A DNA stretch of 64,000 bases from Streptomyces anulatus (GCF_014650675.1 NZ_BMVK01000011.1:62001-126000), one strand, 5' to 3'; shown: positions 42,355 through 51,698, numbered from the stretch's first letter. Translations and numbers: made by a program. Notes: generated by a model not told the origin, from the letters alone.

Positions 42355-42789
42355 TCACCAGTCGCGACCCGAGCGCCCGCGCTTGGTGTCGCCGCGCTGC
42401 TTCTTCTCGCGCAGCCTGCGCTCGTTGATCCCGCGCGGGATCTTCCGCTTGATCCGGGGCTTGGGCGGCGGCGCGGTGGCCTCGGCCAGGAGGGCGGCCA
42501 GCCGCACAGCGGCCGTCTCGCGGTTGCGCCACTGGGAGCGGTGCTCGGAGGCCCGTACGGAGATCACCCCGCCCACCAGCCTGCTCGCGAGCCGCTCCAG
42601 CGCCCGCGCCTTCCACACCTCGGGGAGCGCGTCGGTCGCCGCCAGGTCGAAGCGCAGCTCCACCTGGGAGTCGCTGGTGTTGACGTGCTGGCCGCCGGGC
42701 CCGGAGGACCGCGAGAAACGCCACATGAGCTCGGCCTCCGGGAGGGAGACCGAGCCGCGGATGACATAGGGCCCGGACATGACACCCAT
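42355..42789 (-). CDS. arfB: ArfB/YaeJ-type peptidyl-tRNA hydrolase for ribosome rescue
   Basis: ArfB enters stalled ribosomes lacking a stop codon and hydrolyses the peptidyl-tRNA. The 144-residue protein has the class I release factor GGQ domain (SRSSGPGGQHVNTSDSQVELRF, catalytic GGQ about residues 32-34) and a basic C-terminal tail (PRIKRKIPRGINERRLREKKQRGDTKRGRSG) that reaches into the empty mRNA channel. The start is ATG 42789, or MSGPYVIRGS at 42780. It converges with the flavin reductase gene, 18 bp apart. Confidence 0.93.
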   Translation of the reverse strand: MGVMSGPYVIRGSVSLPEAELMWRFSRSSGPGGQHVNTSDSQVELRFDLAATDALPEVWKARALERLASRLVGGVISVRASEHRSQWRNRETAAVRLAALLAEATAPPPKPRIKRKIPRGINERRLREKKQRGDTKRGRSGRDW

Positions 42790-43006
42790 GGTCCCTTCCC
42801 GACACCCCGCTCGTCACCTTCTTTAGCGCACGGGGTCCGCGCCGGATCACGCACCGGGGTCCCCTGTCCGGCTCCACTTCGGGACGAAGCTCGGCAAAGA
42901 AAGTAAAGCGACCAGGAACCTCGTGGTCTGCTGCTTGCGTTATGACGGGTGACGGTAGCTTTCGTGATGGCACGAAGCCCGCACACGACGAGGAAAGGGA
43001 CTTCCC

Positions 43007-43582
43007 ATGGCAGTAAGCCTGTCCAAGGGCGGCAACGTCTCGCTCACCAAGGAGGCACCGGGCCTTACCGCCGTCACGGTCGGCCTCGGCTGGGACGTCC
43101 GCACCACCACCGGCACCGACTTCGACCTCGACGCCTCGGCGATCGCGGTCAACCCGGGCGGGAAGGTCGTCTCCGACGGCCACTTCGTCTTCTTCAACAA
43201 CAAGTCGACGCCGGACCAGACCATCGTGCACACCGGTGACAACGTCACGGGTGAGGGCGAGGGCGACGACGAGCAGATCAATGTCAACCTGGCGGGTCTG
43301 CCGGCCGACGTGGACAAGATCGTCTTCCCGGTCTCCATCTACGACGCCGAGAACCGCAGCCAGAACTTCGGCCAGGTCCGCAACGCGTTCATCCGCATCC
43401 TCAACCAGGCCGGCGGCGCCGAGATCGCCCGCTACGACCTGAGCGAGGACGCCGCCACCGAGACCGCCATGGTCTTCGGCGAGCTCTACCGCAACGGCGC
43501 CGAGTGGAAGTTCCGCGCGGTCGGCCAGGGGTACGCCTCCGGCCTGCGCGGCATCGCCCAGGACTTCGGCGTCAACCTCTGA
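43007..43582 (+). CDS. TerD family protein
   Basis: A 191-residue TerD-type calcium-binding protein. Typical sequence: MAVSLSKGGNVSLTKEAPGL, VGLGWDVRTTTGTDFDLDASA (with the acidic loop), and VFPVSIYDAENRSQNFGQVRNAFIR. TerD proteins are linked to tellurite and stress responses and occur in several copies in streptomycetes; a specific role here is unknown. AGGAAAGGGA stands before the ATG at 43007. It is a single gene without other ter genes nearby and is followed by a strong terminator. Confidence 0.95.
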   Translation: MAVSLSKGGNVSLTKEAPGLTAVTVGLGWDVRTTTGTDFDLDASAIAVNPGGKVVSDGHFVFFNNKSTPDQTIVHTGDNVTGEGEGDDEQINVNLAGLPADVDKIVFPVSIYDAENRSQNFGQVRNAFIRILNQAGGAEIARYDLSEDAATETAMVFGELYRNGAEWKFRAVGQGYASGLRGIAQDFGVNL

Positions 43583-43614
43583 CCCGAGCGCACAACTGCT
43601 TCACCCGCTTCACC

Positions 43615-43648
43615 GGAGCCCCCGGCCGCCTTCGCGGCCGGGGGCTCC
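43615..43648 (+). terminator. terminator of the TerD gene
   Basis: Perfect 15-base arms (43615-43629, 43634-43648) with a CTTC loop, 32 bp after the stop codon. The following 208 bp to the M4 gene should hold its promoter; nothing else is recognisable. Confidence 0.88.
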
Positions 43649-43856
43649 GGCGTGTGTGAGGGTCCGTCACGCCCCCTGCCCCGTACGGCGGAAAATCCAC
43701 CACTTCACCGAATACCGGACAGCACGGCACCCCATTCGTACAAGAGCTGGTCAAAATCTTGTGAGGCAATTGTCGGCACACCGTCAACTTCGCTCATGAG
43801 GTGGCACGCTCTCCGCTCGTAGTCCCCCCACAGGACGACCAACGGAGAACACACAC

Positions 43857-45470
43857 ATGAACCTCCACACCACCCCCCACAACTCCCGCGCCAACCGTGG
43901 CACCCGTCGGCTCGCAGCACTCGCGGCGGTCGCCGCGATGGTCGTCGCCGGTGTCCAGGCCGGATCCGCCGTCGCCTCGCCCGGCGGCGACGACGCCCGT
44001 ACCGCCGCGGCGGCGCCCTCCACGGCCGCCGCACTCGGCGTGAACCCCTCGGCGCAGCGCGCCACGGCCATCAAGTCGGCGCAGGCGGACGCCTCCTCGG
44101 CGGCGAAGGCCCTGAAGCTCGGCGGCCGGGAGAAGCTGATCGCCCGCGACGTCGTCAAGGACGCCAAGGGCACGGTCCACACCCGCTACGAGCGCACCTA
44201 CGACGGTCTGCCCGTCCTCGGCGGCGACCTCGTCACCCACACCGCCGCCGACTCCACGCTGAAGAGCGTGGACAAGGCGACGGAGGCGAAGATAGCCGTG
44301 GCGTCGACGACGCCGAAGCTGAAGGCCGCGGCGAGCGCCCGCAAGGTCATCTACGCGGCTGACGGCAACCCCGTCCTCGCCTGGGAGACCGTCAAGAAGG
44401 GCGTCCAGAAGGACGGCACGCCCAGCCGCGTCCACACCATCACCGACGCCACGACCGGCGAGAAGCTGCACAGCTACGAGGCGATCGAGACCGGCACCGG
44501 CACCAGCCAGTACAGCGGCGAGGTCGAGCTGACCACCACGAAGACCGACGCGGGCTTCGAGCTCACCGACGGCGAGCGCGGCGGCCACAAGACGTACGAC
44601 CTGAACCAGGGCTCCTCCGGCACCGGCGAACTCGTCACGGACGACGACGACGCCTGGGGCGACGGCACCGGCGCGGACCGGCAGACCGCCGCCGTCGACG
44701 CCCACTACGGCGCGGCGAAGACCTGGGACTTCTACAAGACCGCGCTCGGCCGCGACGGCATCGCGGGCGACGGCAAGGCCGCCTACTCCCGGGTCCACTA
44801 CGGCGAGAACTACGTCAACGCCTTCTGGGACGACAGCTGCTTCTGCATGACGTACGGCGACGGCGAGGGCAACAAGAACGCCCTCACCTCCATCGACGTC
44901 GCGGCCCACGAGATGACCCACGGCCTCACCTCCGCCACCGCCAACCTGGACTACGCGGGCGAGTCCGGCGGCCTCAACGAGGCGACCAGCGACATCCTCG
45001 GCGCCTCGGTGGAGTTCTTCGCCGACAACACGTCGGACGCCGGGGACTACCTCATCGGCGAGAAGATCGACATCAACGGCGACGGCACCCCGCTGCGCTA
45101 CATGGACAAGCCCAGCAAGGACGGCAGCTCGGCCGACTTCTGGGACGAGAACCTCGGCGACATCGACGTCCACTACTCCTCCGGCGTCGCCAACCACTTC
45201 TTCTACCTGCTCGCCGAGGGCAGCGGAAAGAAGACGATCAACGGCGTCGACTACGACTCCGCGACCTCCGACGGCTCGACGCTGACGGGCATCGGCCGGG
45301 AGAAGGCGTACCAGATCTGGTACAAGGCCCTCTCCGTCTACATGACCTCCACCACCGACTACGCGGGCGCGCGCGTCGCGACCGAGAAGGCCGCGACCGA
45401 CCTGTTCGGCGCGGACAGCGAGGAGCTGAAGGCGGTCTCGGCCACCTGGACCGGGGTCAACGTCAAGTAA
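43857..45470 (+). CDS. secreted M4 family (thermolysin-type) metallopeptidase
   Basis: A 537-residue secreted zinc protease. It has a signal peptide (RRLAALAAVAAMVVAGVQAGSAVA, about 17-40), an FTP/PepSY propeptide (about 60-215), and the thermolysin domain. Zinc ligands: H351 and H355 in HEMTH, and E375 in GGLNEATSDI; the acid/base histidine is in DVHYSSGVANHFFY. The mature start is not clear but should follow about residue 215. It degrades extracellular protein, probably for nutrition. CGGAGAA is about 9 bases before the ATG. It converges with the broken M1 peptidase gene; only 29 bp lie between their ends. Confidence 0.94.
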   Translation: MNLHTTPHNSRANRGTRRLAALAAVAAMVVAGVQAGSAVASPGGDDARTAAAAPSTAAALGVNPSAQRATAIKSAQADASSAAKALKLGGREKLIARDVVKDAKGTVHTRYERTYDGLPVLGGDLVTHTAADSTLKSVDKATEAKIAVASTTPKLKAAASARKVIYAADGNPVLAWETVKKGVQKDGTPSRVHTITDATTGEKLHSYEAIETGTGTSQYSGEVELTTTKTDAGFELTDGERGGHKTYDLNQGSSGTGELVTDDDDAWGDGTGADRQTAAVDAHYGAAKTWDFYKTALGRDGIAGDGKAAYSRVHYGENYVNAFWDDSCFCMTYGDGEGNKNALTSIDVAAHEMTHGLTSATANLDYAGESGGLNEATSDILGASVEFFADNTSDAGDYLIGEKIDINGDGTPLRYMDKPSKDGSSADFWDENLGDIDVHYSSGVANHFFYLLAEGSGKKTINGVDYDSATSDGSTLTGIGREKAYQIWYKALSVYMTSTTDYAGARVATEKAATDLFGADSEELKAVSATWTGVNVK

Positions 45471-45499
45471 CGCGTCACGTCAGCGGGTACGGGAGCCGG

Positions 45500-46915
45500 T
45501 CAGCCCTCCAGGGGCGGCCGGCTCCTGCCGTACAGCCAGGCGTCCCACAACTCCGTCAGGTCCCGCCCCGTCTCCTCCTCCACGTACGCGGTGAAGTCCC
45601 CGGTCGAGGCGTTGGCGTGCCGGTGGGCCTTCGTCCACCCCTCGACCAGGGCGAAGAACGCCCGGTCGTCGTCCATGGCGAGCCGGACGCGGTGCACGGC
45701 CATCGCCCCGCGCCCGTAGACCGGCGGCTCGGACAGCTCGGCGGCGGTCGGCGGATCCGCGGGCGGGAACGCCCAGTTCGCGTCGGACTCGTACGCCTCC
45801 TGAAAGCTCTCCTCGACCGGTACGTCCTCGTGGTCGGCGGCCCAGAGCCACTCCGCGTAGGTCGCGAAACCCTCGTTCAGCCACATGTCCCGCCAGGTCG
45901 CGGGGGTGACGGAGTTCCCGAACCACTGGTGGGCCAGCTCGTGGACGAGGAGCGCGGTGTCCGGCGGGCCGGGGAAGACGGGCCGGTTCTGGGTCTCCAG
46001 CGCATAGGCCGAGTCGCCCGTCCGCTCGACGATCGCCCCGGCGGAGGAGAAGGGATACGGGCCGAACTTCCCTGCCGACCACTTCAGAACGGCCGGAATC
46101 CGCGCCAGCACGTCCTCGCTCGCCGCCGCCGACGCCGGGTCCACGGCGGTGAACAGCCGGATGCCGTCGGGGGTCACCGACTCCTCGGTGACGAACCGCC
46201 CCACGGCGACGGTCGCCAGATAGCTCGCCATCGGTTCGGCGGTCCGCCAGCGGTAGGCGGTGCGCCCGTTGGTCGTACGCCGGGACACCAGCTCGCCGTT
46301 GGAGATCCCCGCGAGCCCTTCGGGGACGGTGATCCCGATGTCGTACGCGGCCTTGTCGCTCGGGTGGTGGTTGCCGGGGAACCAGGCCATGGACCCGGCC
46401 GGTTCGCCGAGGGCGACCGCGCCGTCCGCCGTCCGCCGTCAGCCCTCCTTCGACCCGTCCGGGTCGGTGATCGTCTCCGGGGAGCCGGAGTAGCGCACGA
46501 CGGCGGTGAACGTACGCCCCTTGCGCAGCCGGTCCTCGGCGTCGGCCGCCGGACGCAGCGTCAGCTCCTTGCCCGCCCGGTTCACGGCGGCCGGGCGGCC
46601 CTCGACCGTGGCGCCGTCCACGTCGAGCCCGGCGAGGTCGAGGTGGAAGGCGCTCAGGTCCTGGGTGGCGCGGGCGGTGATCGTGGCGGTGCCGCGCAGA
46701 TGGTCCGCGGCCGGGTCGACGTCGAGCTCCAGGCCGTAGTGGGTGACGTCGTAGCCGCCGTTGCCGAGCCCCGGGAAGTACGGGTCGCGCAGTCCGACCG
46801 CGCCCGGGGTCCCCTCGACCCCGCCCGTGCAGCCCCCGCCGAGGAGAGCCAGCGCGAGGGCGAGCGGCGGGACGAGGTGCGCGGTGCGCCGCCGGGCCGG
46901 GTGGAGGTGGTTCAC
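45500..46915 (-). pseudogene. M1 family aminopeptidase lipoprotein interrupted by an in-frame TGA
   Basis: The reading frame runs unbroken from GTG 46915 to the stop at 45500 except for one TGA at 46439-46441. The upstream part has a lipoprotein signal (ALALALLGGGC), then the M1 N-terminal domain (YDVTHYGLELDVDPAADHLRGTATI). The downstream part has the zinc site HELAHQWFGN with WLNEGFATYAEWLW, both intact. Around the stop the sequence reads DGSKEG-stop-RRTADGAVALGEPAGSMAWFPG; relatives have tryptophan there, so TGG to TGA is the simplest explanation. A start at ATG 46390 could give a truncated protein lacking the signal, unlikely to be active. A sequencing error is possible. Confidence 0.8.
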
Positions 46916-46959
46916 CCGGTCGATCCTAGATCTCGGTACGCCGGAATCCGGGACCGGAA

Positions 46960-46995
46960 GGAGCCGCCCGCCTCGGGGGAGTAGCGGGCGGCTCC
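46960..46995 (-). terminator. terminator of the beta-propeller lipoprotein gene
   Basis: Perfect 12-base arms (46960-46971, 46984-46995) with a 12-base loop lie just after the YncE-like gene stop (46999) and before the broken M1 gene. Confidence 0.75.
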
Positions 46996-46998
46996 CGT

Positions 46999-48252
46999 TC
47001 AGAGGATGGCGATTCCGAGCGGGCGGTTGCCTGCCTTCAGGCGGACCGGCGCGCTCTCCTCGTCGTCCAGGTCGACGACCGTGACGCCGTTCCAGTACCC
47101 GTCGCGGGTGAAGCCGCCGGTGACGTACGCCGTACGGCCGTCCTTCGACACCGCCACGTCCTCGTGCGGCCCGTCCAGCGGGACGACCCGCTCCTCGCCG
47201 TCGGGGGACCGGACGGTGAGCGAGGGGTCCTCGTCGTCCGACCCGATCGGGCCGGTGCCCACCACGAGGAGGGTGCCGTCGGGGGCGAGGGCCGCGCCGT
47301 GCTGGTGGGTGTTGGCGGTCATCGGCTCGATGGTCACCTCTCCGGTGCGCGGGTCGAGGACCGCGAGCCGCTCCCCCTCGAACGGCAGCAGCAGCTTGCC
47401 GTCCTCGGGGCGCACGACGGCGTAGTGCGGCTTCAGCCAGGAGCCGAGCCCGCCCTCCGTGCCGTACGGGGCGACTTCCATGCGCCGCGTCTCCAGCGAG
47501 TCGGCATCCACCGCCGTCACGTCGAAGGAGTCGTGATCGGTGGCGTACACCTCGCGGCCGTCCGGGGACACGTCCACGTCGAAGGGGCGCATGCCGACGG
47601 GCGCGGTGCCGGTGACCTCGCGGGTCGCGGTGTCGATGACCTCGACCGCGCCGTCGCCGCCGGGCACGTTGACCCCGACGTAGACGTGCTTCCCGTCCGG
47701 GGCCAGGGCGATGCCCATGCCGCCGCCCCGGTACTCGCCGGTGGTGACCGGGCCGGACTCCGTCCCGTACGGGACGAGCGCGAGCCGGGTCCGCTCCCGG
47801 GTGTCGACGACCGCGACGCCCTCGGCGGTGGCGACCCAGGCCCGGCCGTCCTCGCCGACGACGAGACCGTAGGGCGCGGTGCCGACCTTCACCGAGGCGA
47901 TGGGGGCCCCGCCCTTGCCGGACCCGTCCCGGCCGGGGTCGACGAAGGTCACGGTGTCGCTGCCGAAGTCGGCGACGAGGAGGGTGCCGTCGGGGGTTCG
48001 GCCGGTGGGGGCGCGGGAGGGGTCGGGGGTCGCCGGGGCGCCGGTCGCGGCGGACGTCTCCGGAGTGTCCGGGGCCGCCTCCGTCGGGCCGGCCGAGCAC
48101 CCGGCGAGCAGGGCGGCGGCGACGAGCCCGAGGGCGAGGCGACGGGCGCGGGGGCCGGGGAGCCGGAGGGCGGTGCGGGGGCCGGGGGCCGGGGGGCCCT
48201 CGCCGCGGCCCGAGGCTCGGAGGGCGGCGCGGGGGCCGCGTTCCCCGGTCAC
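46999..48252 (-). CDS. YncE-like beta-propeller lipoprotein
   Basis: A 417-residue extracytoplasmic beta-propeller. The N-terminus is Arg/Pro-rich followed by a lipoprotein signal (RLALGLVAAALLAGC). Repeated blade motifs are visible: GTLLVADFGSDTVTFVDPG, APYGLVVGEDGRAWVAT, GIALAPDGKHVYVGVN, MRPFDVDVSPDGREVYATD and HEDVAVSKDGRTAYVTGG. No enzyme motif is evident; binding or scaffold roles are likely. The GTG at 48252 overlaps the ankyrin stop by 4 bases (GTGA), so the genes are coupled in an hbpS-ankyrin-propeller operon. Much longer readings of this frame upstream are non-coding. Confidence 0.82.
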   Translation of the reverse strand: MTGERGPRAALRASGRGEGPPAPGPRTALRLPGPRARRLALGLVAAALLAGCSAGPTEAAPDTPETSAATGAPATPDPSRAPTGRTPDGTLLVADFGSDTVTFVDPGRDGSGKGGAPIASVKVGTAPYGLVVGEDGRAWVATAEGVAVVDTRERTRLALVPYGTESGPVTTGEYRGGGMGIALAPDGKHVYVGVNVPGGDGAVEVIDTATREVTGTAPVGMRPFDVDVSPDGREVYATDHDSFDVTAVDADSLETRRMEVAPYGTEGGLGSWLKPHYAVVRPEDGKLLLPFEGERLAVLDPRTGEVTIEPMTANTHQHGAALAPDGTLLVVGTGPIGSDDEDPSLTVRSPDGEERVVPLDGPHEDVAVSKDGRTAYVTGGFTRDGYWNGVTVVDLDDEESAPVRLKAGNRPLGIAIL

Positions 48253-48845
48253 GCGGCGTCCCGCAGCAGGGCGGCCAGCTCGGCGAAGCCGCGCCGCTCG
48301 GCGTGGGCCAGGGGCGTCACCCCGTCGCCGTCGGGCAGGTCCCGCGTCGCCCCGGCCGCGAGCAGCAGCTCCACGACCTGCTGGTGCGCGAGCCCGCCCT
48401 CGCCGAGGATCACCGCCTCCAGCAGGGCGGTCCAGCCGAGCCGGTTGACGTGGTCCACGTCGATGTCGGTGACCCGCAGCACCTCCCGTACGTACGCGAC
48501 ATGGCCGCGTTCGCTCGCCGGGATGAGGGAGACCCCGCCGAACCGGTTGCGCAGGGTCAGGTCCGGGCCGGCCGGCAGCAGCACCCGCAGCATCGCGACG
48601 CTGCCGGTGACCCCGGTGGCCAGCCACGGACTCTCCTCGCGCCGGTCCTGGGCGTCCGGGTCGGCCCCGGCGGCCACGAGGAGGCGGGCCGCCTCGACGT
48701 GGCCGCCGTGGACGGCGAGGAGGAGGGGGGTGCGCAACTCGTCGTCGCGGACGTCGACCCGTGCGCCGCCCTCGATCGCGGTGCGCACACCTTCGGTGTC
48801 GCCGGTGCGTGCGGCGGTGAGCAGGTCGTGATCGAGGGCGTTCAT
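48249..48845 (-). CDS. ankyrin repeat protein
   Basis: A 198-residue soluble protein made of about five ankyrin repeats: DHDLLTAARTGDTEGVRTAIEGGARVD, LRTPLLLAVHGGHVEAARLLVAAGADPDAQ, GVSLIPASERGHVAYVREVLR, GWTALLEAVILGEGG..QQVVELLLAAGA, and GVTPLAHAERRGFAELAALL. There is no signal peptide. Ankyrin proteins mediate protein binding; in bacteria they often lie next to catalase or haem genes, and here the neighbour is an HbpS-like gene 43 bp upstream. CGGAG precedes the ATG at 48845. Confidence 0.9.
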   Translation of the reverse strand: MNALDHDLLTAARTGDTEGVRTAIEGGARVDVRDDELRTPLLLAVHGGHVEAARLLVAAGADPDAQDRREESPWLATGVTGSVAMLRVLLPAGPDLTLRNRFGGVSLIPASERGHVAYVREVLRVTDIDVDHVNRLGWTALLEAVILGEGGLAHQQVVELLLAAGATRDLPDGDGVTPLAHAERRGFAELAALLRDAA

Positions 48846-48887
48846 GGGTACTCCGTTCCCGGTGGTGCCTGTGCGGATGGTGCGGGA

Positions 48888-49445
48888 CTACCGGGCGAGG
48901 GCCGCGACGCCCGCCTGGGCGAACTTCTCGTCGAGGTCGCCGCTGGGCGCGCCGGCCACGCCGATGCCCGCCACCGGGGCGCCCTTGACCTGCACCGGAG
49001 CGCCGCCCCCGAGGAACAGGGTGCCAGGGATGTCCTTCAGGTTCGGGGCCTGCTCCAGGCGCTTGACCAGCTCGGAGGTGGGGGCGTTCCAGGAGACGGC
49101 GGTGTACGCCTTCTTCACCGCGGACTCGGGGGACTGCGGGCCCGCGCCGTCGCCGCGCAGCGTGACGATGGTGTTGCCGTTGCGGTCGACGACCGCGACG
49201 GAGATCCGCTGGTTCTCCTTCTTCGCCGCGTCCAGCGTGGCCTGCGCGGCCTTGGTGGCGGCGGCCACGGTCAGGTGCGTCGTCTGCTGGAGGTTCCGGT
49301 TGCTCGTGTCGGCCTTGACGGCGGCGGCGGGGGCGGCGGCCGGGGAGGAGGCGCTCGCGGACATCGCGCCGAACGTGCCGGCCCCGAGGGCGGCGACGAC
49401 GACGGCGCCGGTGACGACACGGGTGCGCAGCGACAGCTTCTTCAT
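48888..49445 (-). CDS. hbpS: secreted HbpS-like haem-binding protein (GlcG/DUF336 family)
   Basis: A 185-residue exported protein. The signal peptide (VVTGAVVVAALGAGTFGAMSASA) is followed by an Ala-rich stretch and a GlcG/HbpS domain (LTVAAATKAAQATLDAAKKENQRISVAVVDRNGNTIVTLRGDGAGPQS, then GGGAPVQVKGAPVAGIGVAGAP). In S. reticuli, HbpS binds haem and iron outside the cell and controls the sensor kinase SenS under redox stress. Here it is divergent from a SenS/SenR-like pair (204-bp gap), the same relation, which supports the assignment. AAGGAG lies 6 bases before the ATG. Confidence 0.88.
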   Translation of the reverse strand: MKKLSLRTRVVTGAVVVAALGAGTFGAMSASASSPAAAPAAAVKADTSNRNLQQTTHLTVAAATKAAQATLDAAKKENQRISVAVVDRNGNTIVTLRGDGAGPQSPESAVKKAYTAVSWNAPTSELVKRLEQAPNLKDIPGTLFLGGGAPVQVKGAPVAGIGVAGAPSGDLDEKFAQAGVAALAR

Positions 49446-49649
49446 GGTGGCTCCTTGGTGATCCGGGGGCGGCCCGGTGGTTCGGTGTGCGGGGCGGCCC
49501 GGAAGAGGTCCGGGCGTTTCGCTCTGGTATCGATCCTCCCGGCGGATCCGGCCCCGTACGGTCGACGTACCGGCTGGAAGCGGCGCGCGGGTCGGCCGAC
49601 GCCCCCATCAGCCGATCGGTTGATGCAGGGGTGGCCGGATCGGGTCACC

Positions 49650-51017
49650 ATGGAAGATCCGCGCAGGTCAGCAGGGTCTCAGCGGGATCGGGCGAGACGG
49701 AACACGAGGTACGAGGTGGACCACCGGAGCGATCCGCGGCCCCCGGAGAGGGGCGGCCCCGCCGACGCCGCCCCCGGCCCGGGTCCCGGCGCCGACCCCG
49801 ACGCCCGCTGGCTCGCGCTCCTCATGCACGCCGCGTTCTTCCTGCTGCTCGGCGCCTCGCTGACCCGGTTCCTGATGCGGCACCCCGGTGAGGCCCGCAC
49901 CCCGTGGATCATCGCCCTGTCGATCACCCTGGCGGTGCTGTACCTCCTGGGGCCCGTCCTGGGTTCGCGCCCCACCCCGCGCCGGCTCGTCTGGCTGGGG
50001 GTGCTCGTCCTCGTCTGGATGGTGCTGGTCGTCCTCGCGCCGAGCTTCGCGTGGTGCGCGGTGCCGTTGTTCTACACCGGGCTGCGCATCCTGCCGCCGC
50101 GCGCGGCCCTCGCCCTGGTCGCCCTGCTCACCGCGTTCGTCGTCGCCGCCCAACTGCGGCTGGCCGAAGGGTTCGACCCGAATCTGGTGCTGGCCCCGCC
50201 CGCCGTCGCCGCCGTGGCGACCGCCGTCTTCGTCCATATGCAGCGTCAGGCGGTACGCCAGCGGGAACTGGCCGGACGCCAGCGCGAGCTGATCGACGAC
50301 CTGCTGCGCACCCGGCGCGAACTGGCCGCCACCGAGCGGCGCGAGGGAACCCTCGCCGAGCGCCAGCGGCTCTCCATGGAGATCCACGACACCCTGGCCC
50401 AGGGCCTGTCCAGCCAGCAGATGCTGCTCCAGGCGGCCGACCGCACCTGGACGGCCGATCCGGACGCCGCCCGCCGCCATGTCCGTACCGCCACCGGCAT
50501 CGCGGAACGCAACCTCGCCGAGGCCCGCCGCTTCGTCCACGACCTGGCCCCGGCCGACCTGGCCGAGGGCGGCGGCCTGGAGGCGGCCCTGGAAGCGCTG
50601 GCGGCCCGCGAGAGCGCCCAGGCGGAGGGCGCGTTGACCGTCCACTGCCATGTGGAGGGCACCCCGGGCGCCCCGCTGCCGGACCGGGTGCAGTCCGCCC
50701 TGCTGCGCATCGCCCAGGGGGCCCTGGCCAATGTGCGGGAGCACTCCGGGGCCACCGCCGCCGGGCTGACCCTGACCCACCTCGACGACCGGGTGGTCCT
50801 CGACGTCGGCGACAACGGCCGCGGCTTCACCGCGGAGCCCTCGGGCGTCCGCAGCCCCGACACCGTGCGCGGCCACGGGCTCCCCGCGATCCGGGCCCGC
50901 GTGCACCAGCTCGGCGGAACACTCACCATCGAGTCGGCCCCGGGCGAGGGCACGGTGCTCTCGGCCGCGATCCCGCTCGCGCCCGCCCCTCTCACCGTCC
51001 CGGAGGACCCCGCATGA
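49650..51017 (+). CDS. senS: SenS-like membrane sensor histidine kinase
   Basis: A 455-residue class II (NarL-type) histidine kinase. After a Pro/Gly/Asp-rich N-terminus come five or six membrane segments (about residues 54-198), a short coiled coil, then the HisKA_3 phosphoacceptor (SMEIHDTLAQGLSSQQM, H246) and HATPase with ANVREHSG (N-box), DVGDNGRGF and GHGLPAIRARVHQLGG. There is no periplasmic sensor domain of size, consistent with a partner such as HbpS sensing for it. ATG 49650 is uncertain; ATG 49623 and a GTG at 49716 are also in frame. It overlaps senR by 4 bases (ATGA). Confidence 0.88.
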   Translation: MEDPRRSAGSQRDRARRNTRYEVDHRSDPRPPERGGPADAAPGPGPGADPDARWLALLMHAAFFLLLGASLTRFLMRHPGEARTPWIIALSITLAVLYLLGPVLGSRPTPRRLVWLGVLVLVWMVLVVLAPSFAWCAVPLFYTGLRILPPRAALALVALLTAFVVAAQLRLAEGFDPNLVLAPPAVAAVATAVFVHMQRQAVRQRELAGRQRELIDDLLRTRRELAATERREGTLAERQRLSMEIHDTLAQGLSSQQMLLQAADRTWTADPDAARRHVRTATGIAERNLAEARRFVHDLAPADLAEGGGLEAALEALAARESAQAEGALTVHCHVEGTPGAPLPDRVQSALLRIAQGALANVREHSGATAAGLTLTHLDDRVVLDVGDNGRGFTAEPSGVRSPDTVRGHGLPAIRARVHQLGGTLTIESAPGEGTVLSAAIPLAPAPLTVPEDPA

Positions 51018-51658
51018 CCGGCCGAGGCCCGCAGACGACCCCCGTACGCATCCTGCTCTGCGACGACCATGTGGTCGTCCGCGCCGGGCTGCTCGCCCTT
51101 CTCGGCAGCGAACCGGACATCGAGGTCGTCGGCGAGGCAGGCAGCGGCGAGGAGGCCGTGGTGCTCGCCGCCCGGCTCGCCCCGGACGTCGTCCTCATGG
51201 ACCTCCAGCTCGGCGAGGGCATCGACGGCGTCGAGGCGACCCGCCGCATCGCGGCCGACGGCACGGTCCACGTCCTGGTGCTGACCACGTACGACACCGA
51301 CGCCGACATCACCCGGGCCATCGAGGCGGGGGCGACCGGCTATCTGCTGAAGGCGGAGCGCCCCGAGGAGCTGTTCGCCGCGATCCGGTCCGCCGCCCAG
51401 GGCCGCACCACGCTCTCGGCCCCCGTCGCCAGCCGGGTCATGGCCCGGATGCGCAGCCCCCGCCCCAGCCTCACCGACCGCGAACGCGACATCCTGGCCC
51501 AGCTCTCCCAGGGCCTCGGCAACCGCGACATCGCCCGCGCCCTGTTCATCAGCGAGGCCACGGTCAAGACCCACCTGGGCCGGATCTACGACAAGCTCGG
51601 CGTCGACACCCGTGCGGGCGCGGTGTCGGTGGCGAAGGAGCAGCGCCTGCTGCCGTGA
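51014..51658 (+). CDS. senR: SenR-like response regulator (NarL/LuxR type)
   Basis: A 214-residue response regulator with a receiver domain (ILLCDDHVVVRAGLLALL; phosphoacceptor aspartate in DVVLMDLQLGEGIDG; LKAE in place of the conserved lysine loop) and a LuxR-type helix-turn-helix (SLTDRERDILAQLSQGLGNRDIARALFISEATVKTHLGRIYDKLGV). It is translationally coupled to the kinase gene. In S. reticuli SenR controls hbpS and the catalase-peroxidase operon; here hbpS is the obvious candidate target. No cpeB or furS gene is in the window. Confidence 0.9.
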   Translation: MTGRGPQTTPVRILLCDDHVVVRAGLLALLGSEPDIEVVGEAGSGEEAVVLAARLAPDVVLMDLQLGEGIDGVEATRRIAADGTVHVLVLTTYDTDADITRAIEAGATGYLLKAERPEELFAAIRSAAQGRTTLSAPVASRVMARMRSPRPSLTDRERDILAQLSQGLGNRDIARALFISEATVKTHLGRIYDKLGVDTRAGAVSVAKEQRLLP

Positions 51659-51698
51659 GCCGGGGCGCGGGCGCGCACCCCGCGCGATCCGCTGAACG

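Noticed and set aside
46439..46441. TGA read as selenocysteine
   Set aside because: The family has tryptophan here, not cysteine; no selenocysteine signal or selenoprotein family is evident.
46999..49608. One 869-codon open frame covering the propeller gene and far upstream
   Set aside because: Upstream of 48252 it is a shadow of the ankyrin and HbpS genes, Arg/Pro-rich and unlike any protein; the propeller lipoprotein signal and the GTGA overlap fix the true start.
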